Origin: Neptunicoccus sediminis
Lineage (GTDB): Bacteria; Pseudomonadota; Alphaproteobacteria; Rhodobacterales; Rhodobacteraceae
Assembly: GCF_001719615.1 (NCBI RefSeq)
Contig: NZ_MDVX01000001.1
Coordinates: 785,959-849,958, forward strand
Length of the DNA: 64,000 nt
Direction of reading: 5' to 3'
Within the stretch, counting starts at the first letter, position 1; each line of letters starts with the position of its first letter. Below, piece after piece: positions 35,831-44,928 of the stretch. Below the pieces are notes generated by a model. That model ran no database searches. It was not told the DNA's origin and saw only the letters and a program-made list of their open reading frames with translations. The position numbers were made by a program, and so were the translations under genes.

Positions 35831-36700
35831 TTAGGCAATATCTTTCATGAATTCTTCCTGAAGTCTTTCAACCTCTTCAAATCCGATAAACTTCTTGAAG
35901 TCGGGCAAGCTCATTTGATCGGTTTCATTCAGTATCCTCGTTGTCCGCGCTTCGCGCACGCGATTTAGGCTGCTTTCCATAGCACGTGTCGCCGACAGCA
36001 ATGTCACAAGCGGGAAATGTGCGATGCCTGCTACGCTTTCGATTTCATCGCCTGTCAGCTCACTCTCCAGCCAACGCATGATTTGCAACGACAGAGGTTT
36101 ACCGCATTCATTTCTCAGATCCTGAAGGTCCTGAAGGTTTTTATAACCCGCACTGATCGGTTGTATTATATCCGCACCGGCCTCGGCATAGGCTTTGGCC
36201 CGTTGGATACTTTCCTTTTTCGTCTCAGCATCTGTGCGCCCGACGATCAGAGTATCTGGGTCTTGTCTGGCAGCGACCGCAGCACGGATTTTCGAGACAC
36301 CTTCTTCAATCGTAATCAGCTCTAGCTTGGACGCAACAGCGGGACAGCGCTTTGGCATCACCTGATCCTCGATGATCATCGCGGCGGCTCCTGCCTGCTC
36401 AAACTCGCGTACTGTACGCATCACATTGATTGCATTCCCGTATCCCGTGTCCGCATCGGCAATTACCGGAATGCCAACGGCGTTTGATACATTGCGCACA
36501 ACGCCAAGGTTTTCTGTCATGGAATAAACTTCCACATCCGGCTGGCCAAGCAGCGAAGCTGAAATGCCAAAGCCCGAGGTCAGCAACACATCAAAGCCAG
36601 CTTTCTCAATAATCAGTGCTGAAAGAACATCGTGGCATCCGGCACTCCATAGGCAACGTCCGGAACGTATGGCTGCTGCCATTTCAGATTTATTCATCAT
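35831..36700 (-). CDS. isocitrate lyase/PEP mutase superfamily C-C lyase
   Basis: A 289-aa TIM-barrel enzyme. SAGCHDVLSALIIEKAGFDVL and IADADTGYGNAINVMRTVREFEQAGAAAMIIEDQ (Mg-binding DxDxGYG) define the family. The catalytic loop reads PKRCPAVASKLEL: the lyase cysteine of KRCGH is kept but GH is replaced by PA. Family members cleave 2-methylisocitrate, 2,3-dimethylmalate, oxaloacetate or related acids. Next to LeuCD-like hydratase subunits, a 2,3-dimethylmalate-lyase-like or methylmalate-type cleavage giving pyruvate or glyoxylate is plausible. The exact substrate is unknown. Confidence 0.88.
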   Translation of the reverse strand: MMNKSEMAAAIRSGRCLWSAGCHDVLSALIIEKAGFDVLLTSGFGISASLLGQPDVEVYSMTENLGVVRNVSNAVGIPVIADADTGYGNAINVMRTVREFEQAGAAAMIIEDQVMPKRCPAVASKLELITIEEGVSKIRAAVAARQDPDTLIVGRTDAETKKESIQRAKAYAEAGADIIQPISAGYKNLQDLQDLRNECGKPLSLQIMRWLESELTGDEIESVAGIAHFPLVTLLSATRAMESSLNRVREARTTRILNETDQMSLPDFKKFIGFEEVERLQEEFMKDIA

Positions 36701-36704
36701 TTTA

Positions 36705-37250
36705 TTAATCCTTTAAACCAGCTGCATTGGAAACAGCCTCGTACAAATAGTTCATATGCCCGCCGTGGATCAGCAGGTTCTGTTCCGTTTTGGTAGGCAT
36801 CTCGAAGGGGATCTCGGTGCCTTGCGTCACATTGATGACCTTGCTGCTACTCCAGACGACGCGCAGGACATCCCATCGCTCTACAGCAGACAGGATTCCC
36901 GGACATGTAATTTGAGGAAAGCCCATGGCAGTCTCGCCCCGGTAATATGTCGGAGCAAAGGACTCCGCTATGACACCGCCGATACCCATGTGCCTCATCG
37001 CTTTCATAGGCGGGGAATGGGGGTGGCCGAACCCGAAATTTTCCCCTCCAACTAGAAGATCACCCACCCTTATTGAACTTTGAAAGTGTGGATCATAGCT
37101 TTTCATCGCGATGCTACATAGTTCGTCCAAATCTTGAATCCGGATGTTCTTTACCCCGATAATCTGGTCAATGTCGTAGTCTTCATCCTCGAACTTCCAT
37201 GCCGCGCGTCCTTCGAGTTTTGGCAGAGTGCCCTTCTTTGCGTCCAACAT
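36705..37250 (-). CDS. aconitase-family small subunit (LeuD-like)
   Basis: A 181-aa swivel domain of the LeuD/DmdB type. The core reads GGENFGFGHPHSPPMKAM, then GIGGVIAESFAPTYYRGETAMGFP. In LeuD and aconitase the first segment is G-x-NFGCGSSREH; here the SSRE stretch that supplies the catalytic Ser and substrate-binding Arg is replaced by HPHS. The fold is kept but the chemistry or substrate must differ from isopropylmalate isomerase. It overlaps the large-subunit gene stop by one base. Confidence 0.85.
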   Translation of the reverse strand: MLDAKKGTLPKLEGRAAWKFEDEDYDIDQIIGVKNIRIQDLDELCSIAMKSYDPHFQSSIRVGDLLVGGENFGFGHPHSPPMKAMRHMGIGGVIAESFAPTYYRGETAMGFPQITCPGILSAVERWDVLRVVWSSSKVINVTQGTEIPFEMPTKTEQNLLIHGGHMNYLYEAVSNAAGLKD

Positions 37251-38524
37251 TATTGCACCTCTGACATCATATCTTCAGAACGCGGTATGCGCCCGTCGAT
37301 CGCCGTCCGTGCAACCACTGCAGCATTGACAAGAAATATTTCGGAGTCGGGACTACCCATTCGCCCTTTGACATTAAGGGTGCCAGTAGAGACGGCCCTT
37401 TGCCCATCCCGCATTGTTGCAATACGACCATAGCAAAAGTCACAGGATGCCGACGAAACAAATGCTCCGCATTCGCTGAAAACCTGTAACAGTCCTTCCT
37501 CAGCGGCCTTCGTCATAACCCGCTTGCTCGTCGGCACAACATGTAACGAAAAACCCGGAGCGAGTTGTTTGCCTTGCAGAACTTTGGCAGCGGCGCGCAA
37601 ATCCTCGATACGTCCTGATGCACAGGATCCAATGTAGCCGACCTGCACGTCAAGCCCGGAGACCTCATCCAGAGGCGTTGTTCGGGAAGGCGATGGCGGT
37701 TGCGCGACCATCACACCTATATCGCTCACATCGACGGTGTGCACAGCCGCATATCTACAATCAGGATCGCTTGTGACCGGCTCAATGTCCAAACGCGCGA
37801 TGGGGAGTGCGTAGTCGAGCATCGCTTGATCAGGATTGATTACCGCGGAAAGCGCGCCGGTAAACATCGAGATGCTCGTCAAAGCCTGACGGCCATCCAG
37901 TGAAAGTGTATCTATCACCTCACCGCCAAGTTCCAGAACCGCGAACCGTGCAAATTTGTTTCCAAGCTTTTGAACTATACCGTGGAATAAGTCTCGAGGC
38001 ATGACACCAGGTTGCACCTTACCTACCAGATTCAAGCGGATGGTTTGAGGCACCTGAAAGTCGATATATTCGCGCACAAAAGCTTCAGTCAGCGTTTGGC
38101 GCGGCATGTTGACGGCTAAGCAGCCCAACGCTCCAAGCTGCGAAATATGCCCGTCATAGTGCACTGCAAAGGCGCCTGGTACACCGTAACCTGTCTCTCC
38201 AGCAACATGGTGCCCAATGCCCTCCCGTTCAACGCAAGCAATGTCAAATTCCCGACACCACGAACGCGTCATCTCGTGGAACTCTTCTTCTTTCGGATCA
38301 ACCGCCGGCACCATGTGGTCAATGAAAATCACAAAACGTTCTTTTGCCGGCAATTCGGTAAGACCGAATTTTTCTTTCACAGTTTTGAAGATGACATCGG
38401 TGTACCCCGGAAAGTCATATGCCATCACAAAATCAGGACGAACTTTTACCTCGTCTCCGGCAGATACAGGATTACCGCCACTTATTCGGCCCATAATTTT
38501 TTCGACCATCGTTTTACCGCTCAT
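37250..38524 (-). CDS. aconitase-family large subunit (LeuC-like)
   Basis: A 424-aa protein of the LeuC/homoaconitase/DmdA family binding a [4Fe-4S] cluster. GSCASGRIEDLRAAAKVL supplies the first cluster cysteine (LeuC has GSCTNxRIEDLR), and SASCDFCYGR supplies the other two. The tail STGTLNVKGRMGSPDSEIFLVN is typical. The ATG at 38524 overlaps the stop of the ABC ATPase gene (ATGA). With the small subunit it should hydrate or isomerise an unsaturated or 2-hydroxy dicarboxylate feeding the lyase. Confidence 0.88.
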   Translation of the reverse strand: MSGKTMVEKIMGRISGGNPVSAGDEVKVRPDFVMAYDFPGYTDVIFKTVKEKFGLTELPAKERFVIFIDHMVPAVDPKEEEFHEMTRSWCREFDIACVEREGIGHHVAGETGYGVPGAFAVHYDGHISQLGALGCLAVNMPRQTLTEAFVREYIDFQVPQTIRLNLVGKVQPGVMPRDLFHGIVQKLGNKFARFAVLELGGEVIDTLSLDGRQALTSISMFTGALSAVINPDQAMLDYALPIARLDIEPVTSDPDCRYAAVHTVDVSDIGVMVAQPPSPSRTTPLDEVSGLDVQVGYIGSCASGRIEDLRAAAKVLQGKQLAPGFSLHVVPTSKRVMTKAAEEGLLQVFSECGAFVSSASCDFCYGRIATMRDGQRAVSTGTLNVKGRMGSPDSEIFLVNAAVVARTAIDGRIPRSEDMMSEVQ

Positions 38525-40173
38525 ACGCGTTCCTCCAAAACAGGTTTGTGCCAATTCTTCCCAGGTACAGCTTCGAGAAGAGATTTCGTGTATTCACTCT
38601 TAGGGTTTTCGAAGATTTCCCTTGTGGGCCCTTCCTCTACGATCTCGCCTTTTCGCATGACGAGAAGCCGGTGACAGATCGTTGCAGCGACACGCAGATC
38701 ATGGGTCACGAACAAAATTGCGATGCCCATTTTCAATCTGATGTCTTCCAGGAGGCGCAGCACCTGCTTCTGAACAGAGACATCCAGCGCCGAAACGGCT
38801 TCGTCTGCGATCAGAACACGGGGCTGCATTGTCAAAGCCCGTGCAATGCCAATTCGCTGCCGTTGACCACCAGAAAATTCATGCGGGAATCTATCCATTG
38901 CAGACGCATCCAGCCCGACAACGTCAAGCATTTCGCGTGCGCGGCTTATTGCTTCGGCCTTTGGCACCCCGTGATGAATCGGACCAATCGTCAGTGCCGA
39001 TCCGATCCGCCTACGAGGGTTCAGTGAAGCGTAGGGGTCTTGAAACACAAACTGAATAAAGGATGGCAGTTTCTGACCCAAAGATCCTATCTGCTCTCCG
39101 TTAATCGCGATTTTGCCGCTATCAATGTCGGACAGTTGCATCACCGATCGTGCCAGCGTCGATTTCCCTGAACCGGATTCACCGACCAAACCGATAATCT
39201 CACCTTCATGCAAATCGAACGAAACAGAACGCAGGGCATTGACCTCGCGCTTTTTGGTAAACATCCCACTGCGTGTTTTGAAGGTTTTACAAATGTTTTG
39301 TACCGACAGAAGTGGTACTTCTGAAGGTGTGGTAGAGGCGTGATCGTCCAGCGTTGGAACGGCGGCTATCAATTTACGAGTGTAAGGGTGCTGCGGGGAA
39401 TTTAACACCGCTTCGACGCTGCCTTCTTCCACCACTTCACCTTTTTCCATAACCACAATGTGGTCAGCAATTTCGGCAACGACCCCGAAGTCATGCGTAA
39501 TAAACATGACGCCCATACCATGGCGCTTTTGCTGTTCGCGAATGAGATGCAAAATCTGTTTCTGGGTCGTCACATCCAGTGCTGTGGTCGGTTCGTCGGC
39601 GATCAGCAGTTTCGGATTCAGCGCGAGAGCCATCGCTATCATGATCCGCTGGCGTTGACCGCCGGACAAGCGGAACGGATAGCTATCTTGTAGGGTCTCC
39701 GGCTCCGGCAGGTTCATATCAGCCAGTAATTTTGTTATCCGGTCTCGCAATTCCTTGCGGGGCAGAGGGCCGTTTTTACACAATACTTCAGCGATTTGCT
39801 CGCCTACCGTTAGCAACGGATTCAAAGCAGTCATGGGCTCTTGGAAAATCATGGAGATATCCGCGCCCCGAACGGTGCGCATTTCGCTGTCGGGGCGCGC
39901 TAAAAGATCAGAGCCGTTGAATAGCAACTGCCCAGCCGAAACCTTCACATGAGGCTTCGGAAGAAGGCCCATGATTGCATTGGCGGTCATGGACTTTCCT
40001 GAACCGGACTCTCCGACAATGCAGGTAATTTTTCCGGAGTGCAGCTGATAGCTTATCTCCTCCACCGCATTGGAACGGTCGGCTCCTTCAGGAAGGGCGA
40101 CGGTCAACCCTCGCACCTCAAGCAAAGGGTGTGCTGCAGAGCTTTGGCCGCTTGATACGTTCATCGGTCTCAC
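38521..40173 (-). CDS. peptide/nickel-type ABC transporter, fused DppD-DppF ATPase
   Basis: A 550-aa protein with two complete ATPase modules. Module 1: Walker A GESGSGKSMTANAIMG, signature LSGGQRQRIMIAMAL, Walker B LLIADEPTTALDV. Module 2: GESGSGKSTLARSVMQ, FSGGQRQRIGIARAL, VLIADEAVSALDVS. Fusions like GsiA and YejF have this layout. The GTG at 40173 overlaps the permease stop and has AAGGA 7 nt upstream; an ATG three codons later is an alternative. It powers the importer of the operon. Confidence 0.93.
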   Translation of the reverse strand: MRPMNVSSGQSSAAHPLLEVRGLTVALPEGADRSNAVEEISYQLHSGKITCIVGESGSGKSMTANAIMGLLPKPHVKVSAGQLLFNGSDLLARPDSEMRTVRGADISMIFQEPMTALNPLLTVGEQIAEVLCKNGPLPRKELRDRITKLLADMNLPEPETLQDSYPFRLSGGQRQRIMIAMALALNPKLLIADEPTTALDVTTQKQILHLIREQQKRHGMGVMFITHDFGVVAEIADHIVVMEKGEVVEEGSVEAVLNSPQHPYTRKLIAAVPTLDDHASTTPSEVPLLSVQNICKTFKTRSGMFTKKREVNALRSVSFDLHEGEIIGLVGESGSGKSTLARSVMQLSDIDSGKIAINGEQIGSLGQKLPSFIQFVFQDPYASLNPRRRIGSALTIGPIHHGVPKAEAISRAREMLDVVGLDASAMDRFPHEFSGGQRQRIGIARALTMQPRVLIADEAVSALDVSVQKQVLRLLEDIRLKMGIAILFVTHDLRVAATICHRLLVMRKGEIVEEGPTREIFENPKSEYTKSLLEAVPGKNWHKPVLEERV

Positions 40174-41006
40174 GGCTTCTTCCTTTTCAGGTTTGGGTTA
40201 AGCGCGTCGCTCAGGCCTTCCCCAACAAGGTTGAGGCAAAGAACAGTGATGATAATTGCAACGCCGGGAAAGAAGCTCATCCACCAAGCTGCGCGAAGCA
40301 TGGTCCGAGCTGCACCAATCTGGTAACCCCAACTAATCATGTCCGGATCACCCAGACCAAGAAAACTAAGCCCGGATTCCATAAGGATCGCTGTCGCAAC
40401 CATCAAGGTGGCCGTGACGATCACCGGAGCCATCGCGTTTGGAAGAATGTCTGTCAACATGATGCGCCATCCCGGCAATCCCAACACTTGTGAAGATTCC
40501 ACGTATTCACGGCGGCGTAGGGTCATAAATTCTGCCCTGACCAATCGGGAGACCGAGGGCCATGATACGACCGAAATGGCGATAACGATCGAATTGATAG
40601 AAGGCCCCATTATCGCAACCAGCACGATAGCGAAGATCAGACTAGGGATAGTTTGAAAGACCTCGGTGAACCGCATGAGTATATCGTCCACCAGTCCCCC
40701 GAAATACCCCGCTACCGCCCCGATACCAACGCCAATCAAAAGCGCAATTGCAGTGGACACCAATCCAATTAACAACGAGACGCGCGCGCCATGCACAAGG
40801 CCCGCAGCGATGTCGCGGCCTAACATATCCGTTCCCATCAGATGGCCTCCCCATGCCGGAGGTTGAAAAGGCGCACCCACCATTTTCCAAGGGGATTGTG
40901 GATAGATCAGGGATGCCCCGAGCGCGAGGAGTGTAATGACTGCAAGGCAAGCCAGTGCGATTACTGCGGCGCGGTTGCCAAAGAAAAGGGATAAAGGACT
41001 ATTCAT
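40170..41006 (-). CDS. peptide/nickel-type ABC transporter permease (DppC family)
   Basis: A 278-aa permease with about six helices. The DppC-type periplasmic entry HLMGTDMLGRDIAAGLVHGAR and the coupling motif EFMTLRRREYVESSQVLGLPG then DILPNAMAPVIV are clear. It overlaps the genes on both sides by 4 bp, so translation is coupled across the transporter block. Confidence 0.93.
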   Translation of the reverse strand: MNSPLSLFFGNRAAVIALACLAVITLLALGASLIYPQSPWKMVGAPFQPPAWGGHLMGTDMLGRDIAAGLVHGARVSLLIGLVSTAIALLIGVGIGAVAGYFGGLVDDILMRFTEVFQTIPSLIFAIVLVAIMGPSINSIVIAISVVSWPSVSRLVRAEFMTLRRREYVESSQVLGLPGWRIMLTDILPNAMAPVIVTATLMVATAILMESGLSFLGLGDPDMISWGYQIGAARTMLRAAWWMSFFPGVAIIITVLCLNLVGEGLSDALNPNLKRKKP

Positions 41007-41980
41007 TTGTTCACCTCAATTCTGGGATCAACAAGCGTGTAAAGGAGGTCTGTCAGGATGTTGAAAATGACAACCATGGCTGAGGTGACGATAAAAATAC
41101 CCAGCAACACAGGGTAATCACGCTGGAGTAAACTATCAAAGGCAAGGCGGCCTATGCCGGGCCAGCCGAAGACTGTTTCAATCAGAACCGTCCCGCCAAT
41201 TAAATGACCCGCTTGTATACCGGCAAATGTAATAATCGGCAGCAGTGCGTTTCTAAGAATATGGCGTCTGGTGATATAGGATTCGGGCAATCCTTTGGCC
41301 CGTGCTGTACGCACAAAATCCATTTCAGACACTTCCAACATAGAGGCACGGGTCAAGCGGGCGTAAACAGCCATGTAGAACAAGCCTAAAATGGTCATGG
41401 GCATTATCAGATGATGAAGAACGTCAAGCACATGTCTGATCCCCTCATACCGCATATCCGCTGAAACCATTCCAAAAGCGGGGAACCATCCTAAAACCAG
41501 AGAAAACAAAAGGATCGCCATCAACCCCATCCAGAACAGGGGCGTTGCGTAGAAAAGCAAAGCCAGAGTGCCGATAGCGCTATCGGCCCAGGTGCCGCGG
41601 CGACGGGCGGCCATCGCGCCTGCAAGGACACCCAACAAAATCGAGATAGCCGAAGCACTAAGCGTTAGGAGCAAGGTGGCCGGCAAACGCTCCAGAATAA
41701 TAGCCGAAACCGGTGCGCCTTGCCTGTACGACTGGCCAAGATCACCTTGGACCAAACCCTTTAGGAAAATTCCCAGTTGTACAACGAGCGGCTGATCCAA
41801 ACCCAGCTTCTGCCTGAGATTGTCCATATATTCGGCATCAACGGCACCTGATTTACCGGCTATAACCGCAACAGGGTCGCCCGGTACAAGGCGGATAACG
41901 AGAAAGGCTAACACCCCGATCGCGAGTATGACAAAGACGCCTTTAACCAAGCGACCGATTAAATAGGAAAGTCGGTTCAT
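41003..41980 (-). CDS. peptide/nickel-type ABC transporter permease (DppB family)
   Basis: A 325-aa permease. The N-terminus MNRLSYLIGRLVKGVFVILA is followed by LVPGDPVAVIAGKSG, and the coupling segment is MDFVRTARAKGLPESYITRRHILRNALLPII, all typical of DppB. It heads the permease pair and lies 74 bp after the binding-protein gene, with a stable hairpin in the gap. Confidence 0.93.
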   Translation of the reverse strand: MNRLSYLIGRLVKGVFVILAIGVLAFLVIRLVPGDPVAVIAGKSGAVDAEYMDNLRQKLGLDQPLVVQLGIFLKGLVQGDLGQSYRQGAPVSAIILERLPATLLLTLSASAISILLGVLAGAMAARRRGTWADSAIGTLALLFYATPLFWMGLMAILLFSLVLGWFPAFGMVSADMRYEGIRHVLDVLHHLIMPMTILGLFYMAVYARLTRASMLEVSEMDFVRTARAKGLPESYITRRHILRNALLPIITFAGIQAGHLIGGTVLIETVFGWPGIGRLAFDSLLQRDYPVLLGIFIVTSAMVVIFNILTDLLYTLVDPRIEVNK

Positions 41981-42006
41981 GTCTGGGATTCCAGTTGTAA
42001 ATTTGC

Positions 42007-42042
42007 GCTCACCCGGAGGCAGTCGGCATTCCGGGTGAGCGG
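42007..42042 (-). other. intercistronic hairpin between binding protein and DppB-type permease
   Basis: A perfect 12-bp stem (CGCTCACCCGGA and its complement TCCGGGTGAGCG) with a 12-nt loop, 12 bp after the binding-protein stop. No T-run follows on the minus strand. This fits a 3' stabiliser that keeps the binding-protein message abundant. Confidence 0.6.
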
Positions 42043-42054
42043 CTCTAGATTGGA

Positions 42055-43620
42055 TTATTCGGCGATCCAGACATCAGCCATCGTATCGTTCAAACCAATC
42101 GCACTACCGACAAGGTTGCGAACTTTGGTTTTGTAGACGGTGGGAAAGTTAACCCGCACGAGATAGCCAAAATAAGCTTCGTCAACGACCGTTTGTTGAA
42201 ACTCGGCATAGAGTTTCATGCGCTCATCAGTACTGGTGGCAGTTCCAGCTTCGGACAGGACTTTGTCGATTTTAGGATTGTCGAGGCCAGAAACATTTGC
42301 CGACGGGGAGCCCTTAACAAGATTGCTCGATACATAAGCCCGCTCAACACCAAGAGCCGGATCTCCGTACTGGTAAAGCAGGTTTACGGTCATATCATAA
42401 TCCCACTGGCCCAAAGACTGCGCCCAACCGCCAACATCGGTTTGCGTTACCTCCAGTTCAATACCGATCTCGCGCAGTTGCTGGCGTATGTACTCGCCCA
42501 TACGGATATAGGTTTCGGAATAGGGCAGGCTGAGATAGCGAACCGTTGTACGAACACCGTTTTCGTCCGGAGTGAGTCCCATTTCGTCAAGCAAAGCCCG
42601 CGATTTGTCCGGATTGTAGTCAGCGGCAGGAAGGTTTTCTTTATAGAAGGGAGAGCTAGCTGGAAGAGGTCCGTCTGCGGGGTCAGCAAACCCCATCCAG
42701 ATTGCATTCGCAATAAATTCCCGGTCAATCGCGTGCCAAACCGCCTTACGAAAGCGCACGTCATTCATCGGTTCATTTCTTAGATTAAACTGAATCCACG
42801 TAATCGGAGAGAGGAACTCCCAACCGGCGTTTGTTGTCTCAGCATCTGGAAGTGCAGCCAGCCGCTGGACATCAAAATACTCGACATCCCCGCCACGAAG
42901 AACATCAACTTTTCCGGTTTCAAAGGCGACTGCCCGCGAAGCAGCATCGGGCACAACGTTAAAGACTATCTCATCCAGGTAAGGTTTGCCGTCCTGCCAG
43001 TATTGGTCGTTCTTAACGAGCCGGATAAACGAACCGCGTTGCCATTCGTCAAATTTGAACGGCCCCGTGCCAATAGGCGTTTCGTTGGCGGCATTGGAGC
43101 GATAATCCGTTCCTTCGTAAATGTGCGCCGGTACAATCGGGGCACTCGAAACCTCAAACGATTGAAGAAATGCCGGGAACGGTGCGTTCAACTCGATAGA
43201 GACTGTGTTAGCGCCCTTCGCCGTAATGTCTTTCACATGTCCCATTACACCACGGGCACGCGGATGAACCTCCGGCAGGAACTTGGACAATGAAAACACC
43301 ACATCTTTGGAAGAAAACGGTTCTCCGTCATGCCAGACTACATCGTTTTGAAGCTCGAATGTATAAACAAGTCCGTCTTCGGAGACAGTCCACGATTGTG
43401 CCAGTCCCGGCAACACAGACATATCAGTCCCGTAACGCAGAAGACCTTCGTAAATTTTGCCCGCCACAAATTGTGTAGGGCCTTGTTGGTTCAATCCAAG
43501 CATCAACATCGGTGGCTCGGGCTGCGCGATAAGGCGAAGAGTGCCGCCTTCCGTTGGCTCTGCGGCATTTGCAATTTGTGCGGTCAGCGCAAGCGCAGCC
43601 ACGATTTTAAGTAACTTCAT
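42055..43620 (-). CDS. peptide/nickel-type ABC transporter substrate-binding protein
   Basis: A 521-aa secreted protein of the SBP_bac_5 family. The signal peptide MKLLKIVAALALTAQIANA leads into EPTEGGTLRLIAQPEPPML; VWHDGEPFSSKDVVFSLSKFL and TPIGTGPFKFDEWQRGSFI are family landmarks. The start at 43620 follows GGGAGGAAG; the frame runs 24 codons further upstream over the operator and is rejected. First gene of the catabolic operon, so it most likely captures the acid or conjugate degraded by the downstream enzymes. Confidence 0.93.
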   Translation of the reverse strand: MKLLKIVAALALTAQIANAAEPTEGGTLRLIAQPEPPMLMLGLNQQGPTQFVAGKIYEGLLRYGTDMSVLPGLAQSWTVSEDGLVYTFELQNDVVWHDGEPFSSKDVVFSLSKFLPEVHPRARGVMGHVKDITAKGANTVSIELNAPFPAFLQSFEVSSAPIVPAHIYEGTDYRSNAANETPIGTGPFKFDEWQRGSFIRLVKNDQYWQDGKPYLDEIVFNVVPDAASRAVAFETGKVDVLRGGDVEYFDVQRLAALPDAETTNAGWEFLSPITWIQFNLRNEPMNDVRFRKAVWHAIDREFIANAIWMGFADPADGPLPASSPFYKENLPAADYNPDKSRALLDEMGLTPDENGVRTTVRYLSLPYSETYIRMGEYIRQQLREIGIELEVTQTDVGGWAQSLGQWDYDMTVNLLYQYGDPALGVERAYVSSNLVKGSPSANVSGLDNPKIDKVLSEAGTATSTDERMKLYAEFQQTVVDEAYFGYLVRVNFPTVYKTKVRNLVGSAIGLNDTMADVWIAE

Positions 43621-43666
43621 AATCTTCCTCCCAAAACTAATCGGCCAGTGCGGCAAAAAAGCAAAA

Positions 43667-43690
43667 GTTTCATTCAATGAAACATGTTTC
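43667..43690. promoter_or_regulatory. overlapping palindromes, IclR-type operator candidate
   Basis: GTTTCATT-C-AATGAAAC (43667-43683) is a perfect palindrome and overlaps GAAACATGTTTC (43679-43690), another perfect one. AATGAAACATGTTTCA resembles the KdgR (IclR-family) consensus with GAAAC/GTTTC half-sites. It lies about 50 bp upstream of the binding-protein ATG. Confidence 0.6.
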
Positions 43691-44085
43691 AAAAATAAAA
43701 TACCAAGTCGCTCGTGCCAGTCAAGCGGTTGCTTGTGCAGCGACGAGTTGGGCTTTGTCGGAGTGGAGGGCTATTAAGTTAGGAAAGTACGGAAGCCTTT
43801 TTGGACACTCATGGTACGTCCCGTTTACAAGTGAGATCTTCGAAATCCCAAATATTTACTTTTAATATCAATGTTATAATCTAAAACTATTTTCTATGAA
43901 TACTCCTCATACTTTTATTGCGTTAATTCACAATCTGAATGAATTCGGGCCAATCAAGCGCAGGTTTAGACTAGAAAATGAATGTTCTTTCCGATGATGT
44001 TTGCAAAATAACCCAGCGTCAAAACTCCTTCCTAAGCATTGTCGGGCTATTTTGAGCGTTGAAGAAGTGTACGATCTGGGACGTT
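43691..44085. other. AT-rich intergenic stretch, no gene seen
   Basis: The region upstream of the operator and up to the IS6 pseudogene is AT-rich and has no credible frame. It probably contains the operon promoter near 43700 and decayed insertion-sequence flank. Confidence 0.5.
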
Positions 44086-44796
44086 TCAAGCAACCAGATT
44101 GATGGCACATTCGTTCCAATGTTGAAATGCGTCGGTCCGTTTTTGGCGATAGGCCGAGGCAGGTAGTTTGTGGCGGCATGGGCGGAACAGGTTTGAGGTT
44201 TCATCGTGAACACTCAAAAACCTTTGGGCCTGCCGGGCCGATTTGAAACGGCCCGGGATCTTCTCCCGCTTCCGTGTTGGCCTGTGCGATCCTTCGATCC
44301 GATTGTTGAGTCCCTTGTGCGCCCGATGATCCCCGTCCAACGCAAGCTTTCGCAGTGCTGCCCCGTAGCTGCGCAGTTTGTCCGTTACGATGACCCGGGG
44401 TCGACCCCAGCGAGCTACCAGTCTGGAAATGAAGCGCTTCGCCGCCCGTGCGTTCCGCCTTGATTACACAAGGACGTCAAGAACCTCGCCGTTGCTGTCC
44501 ACGGCACGCCACAACCAATGTTTCTCGTCTCGGATTGTAACCACGACTTCGTCAAGATGCCATTTGTCGGAAGGTTGCTGACGGGCTGCTCTCACCTGTT
44601 TTGCTATCTGAATGCCAAACTTTCCGACCCAGGCCCGGATCGTTTCGTAACTTACGACGACGCCTCGCTCAGCAAGTAGATCTTCGACGTCGCGCAGACT
44701 GAGCGCAAAGCGATGATACGCCCAAACCGCGTACGAAATGATGGAGCGAGGGAAGCGGTGTCCCTTCAGACGGGGCTGGGAAATCTGGCTGATCTT
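44086..44796 (-). pseudogene. IS6-family transposase, interrupted by one nonsense codon
   Basis: The reading frame from about 44796 to 44086 gives a near-complete IS6-type DDE transposase: GHRFPRSIISYAVWAYHRF, SLRDVEDLLAERGV, then KWHLDEVVVTI (first Asp), VIVTDKLRSYGAAL (second Asp), and NNRIEGSHRPTRKREK (Glu). One in-frame TAA at 44464-44466 follows VLDVLV, most simply a C-to-T change of CAA. No clear initiator was found at the 5' end. The element is probably inactive. Confidence 0.85.
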
Positions 44797-44928
44797 GGTC
44801 TGCGGCTAAGGACAACTGGGGCAACCGTCAACAACTTGACGATCTCGTCCGTTCAAATGCAGCGATCAGGTCAACAGGTTCGGCGTTGGAAAGAATATGG
44901 AAAGAGGCGTGGTCATTCATGGCATGTC

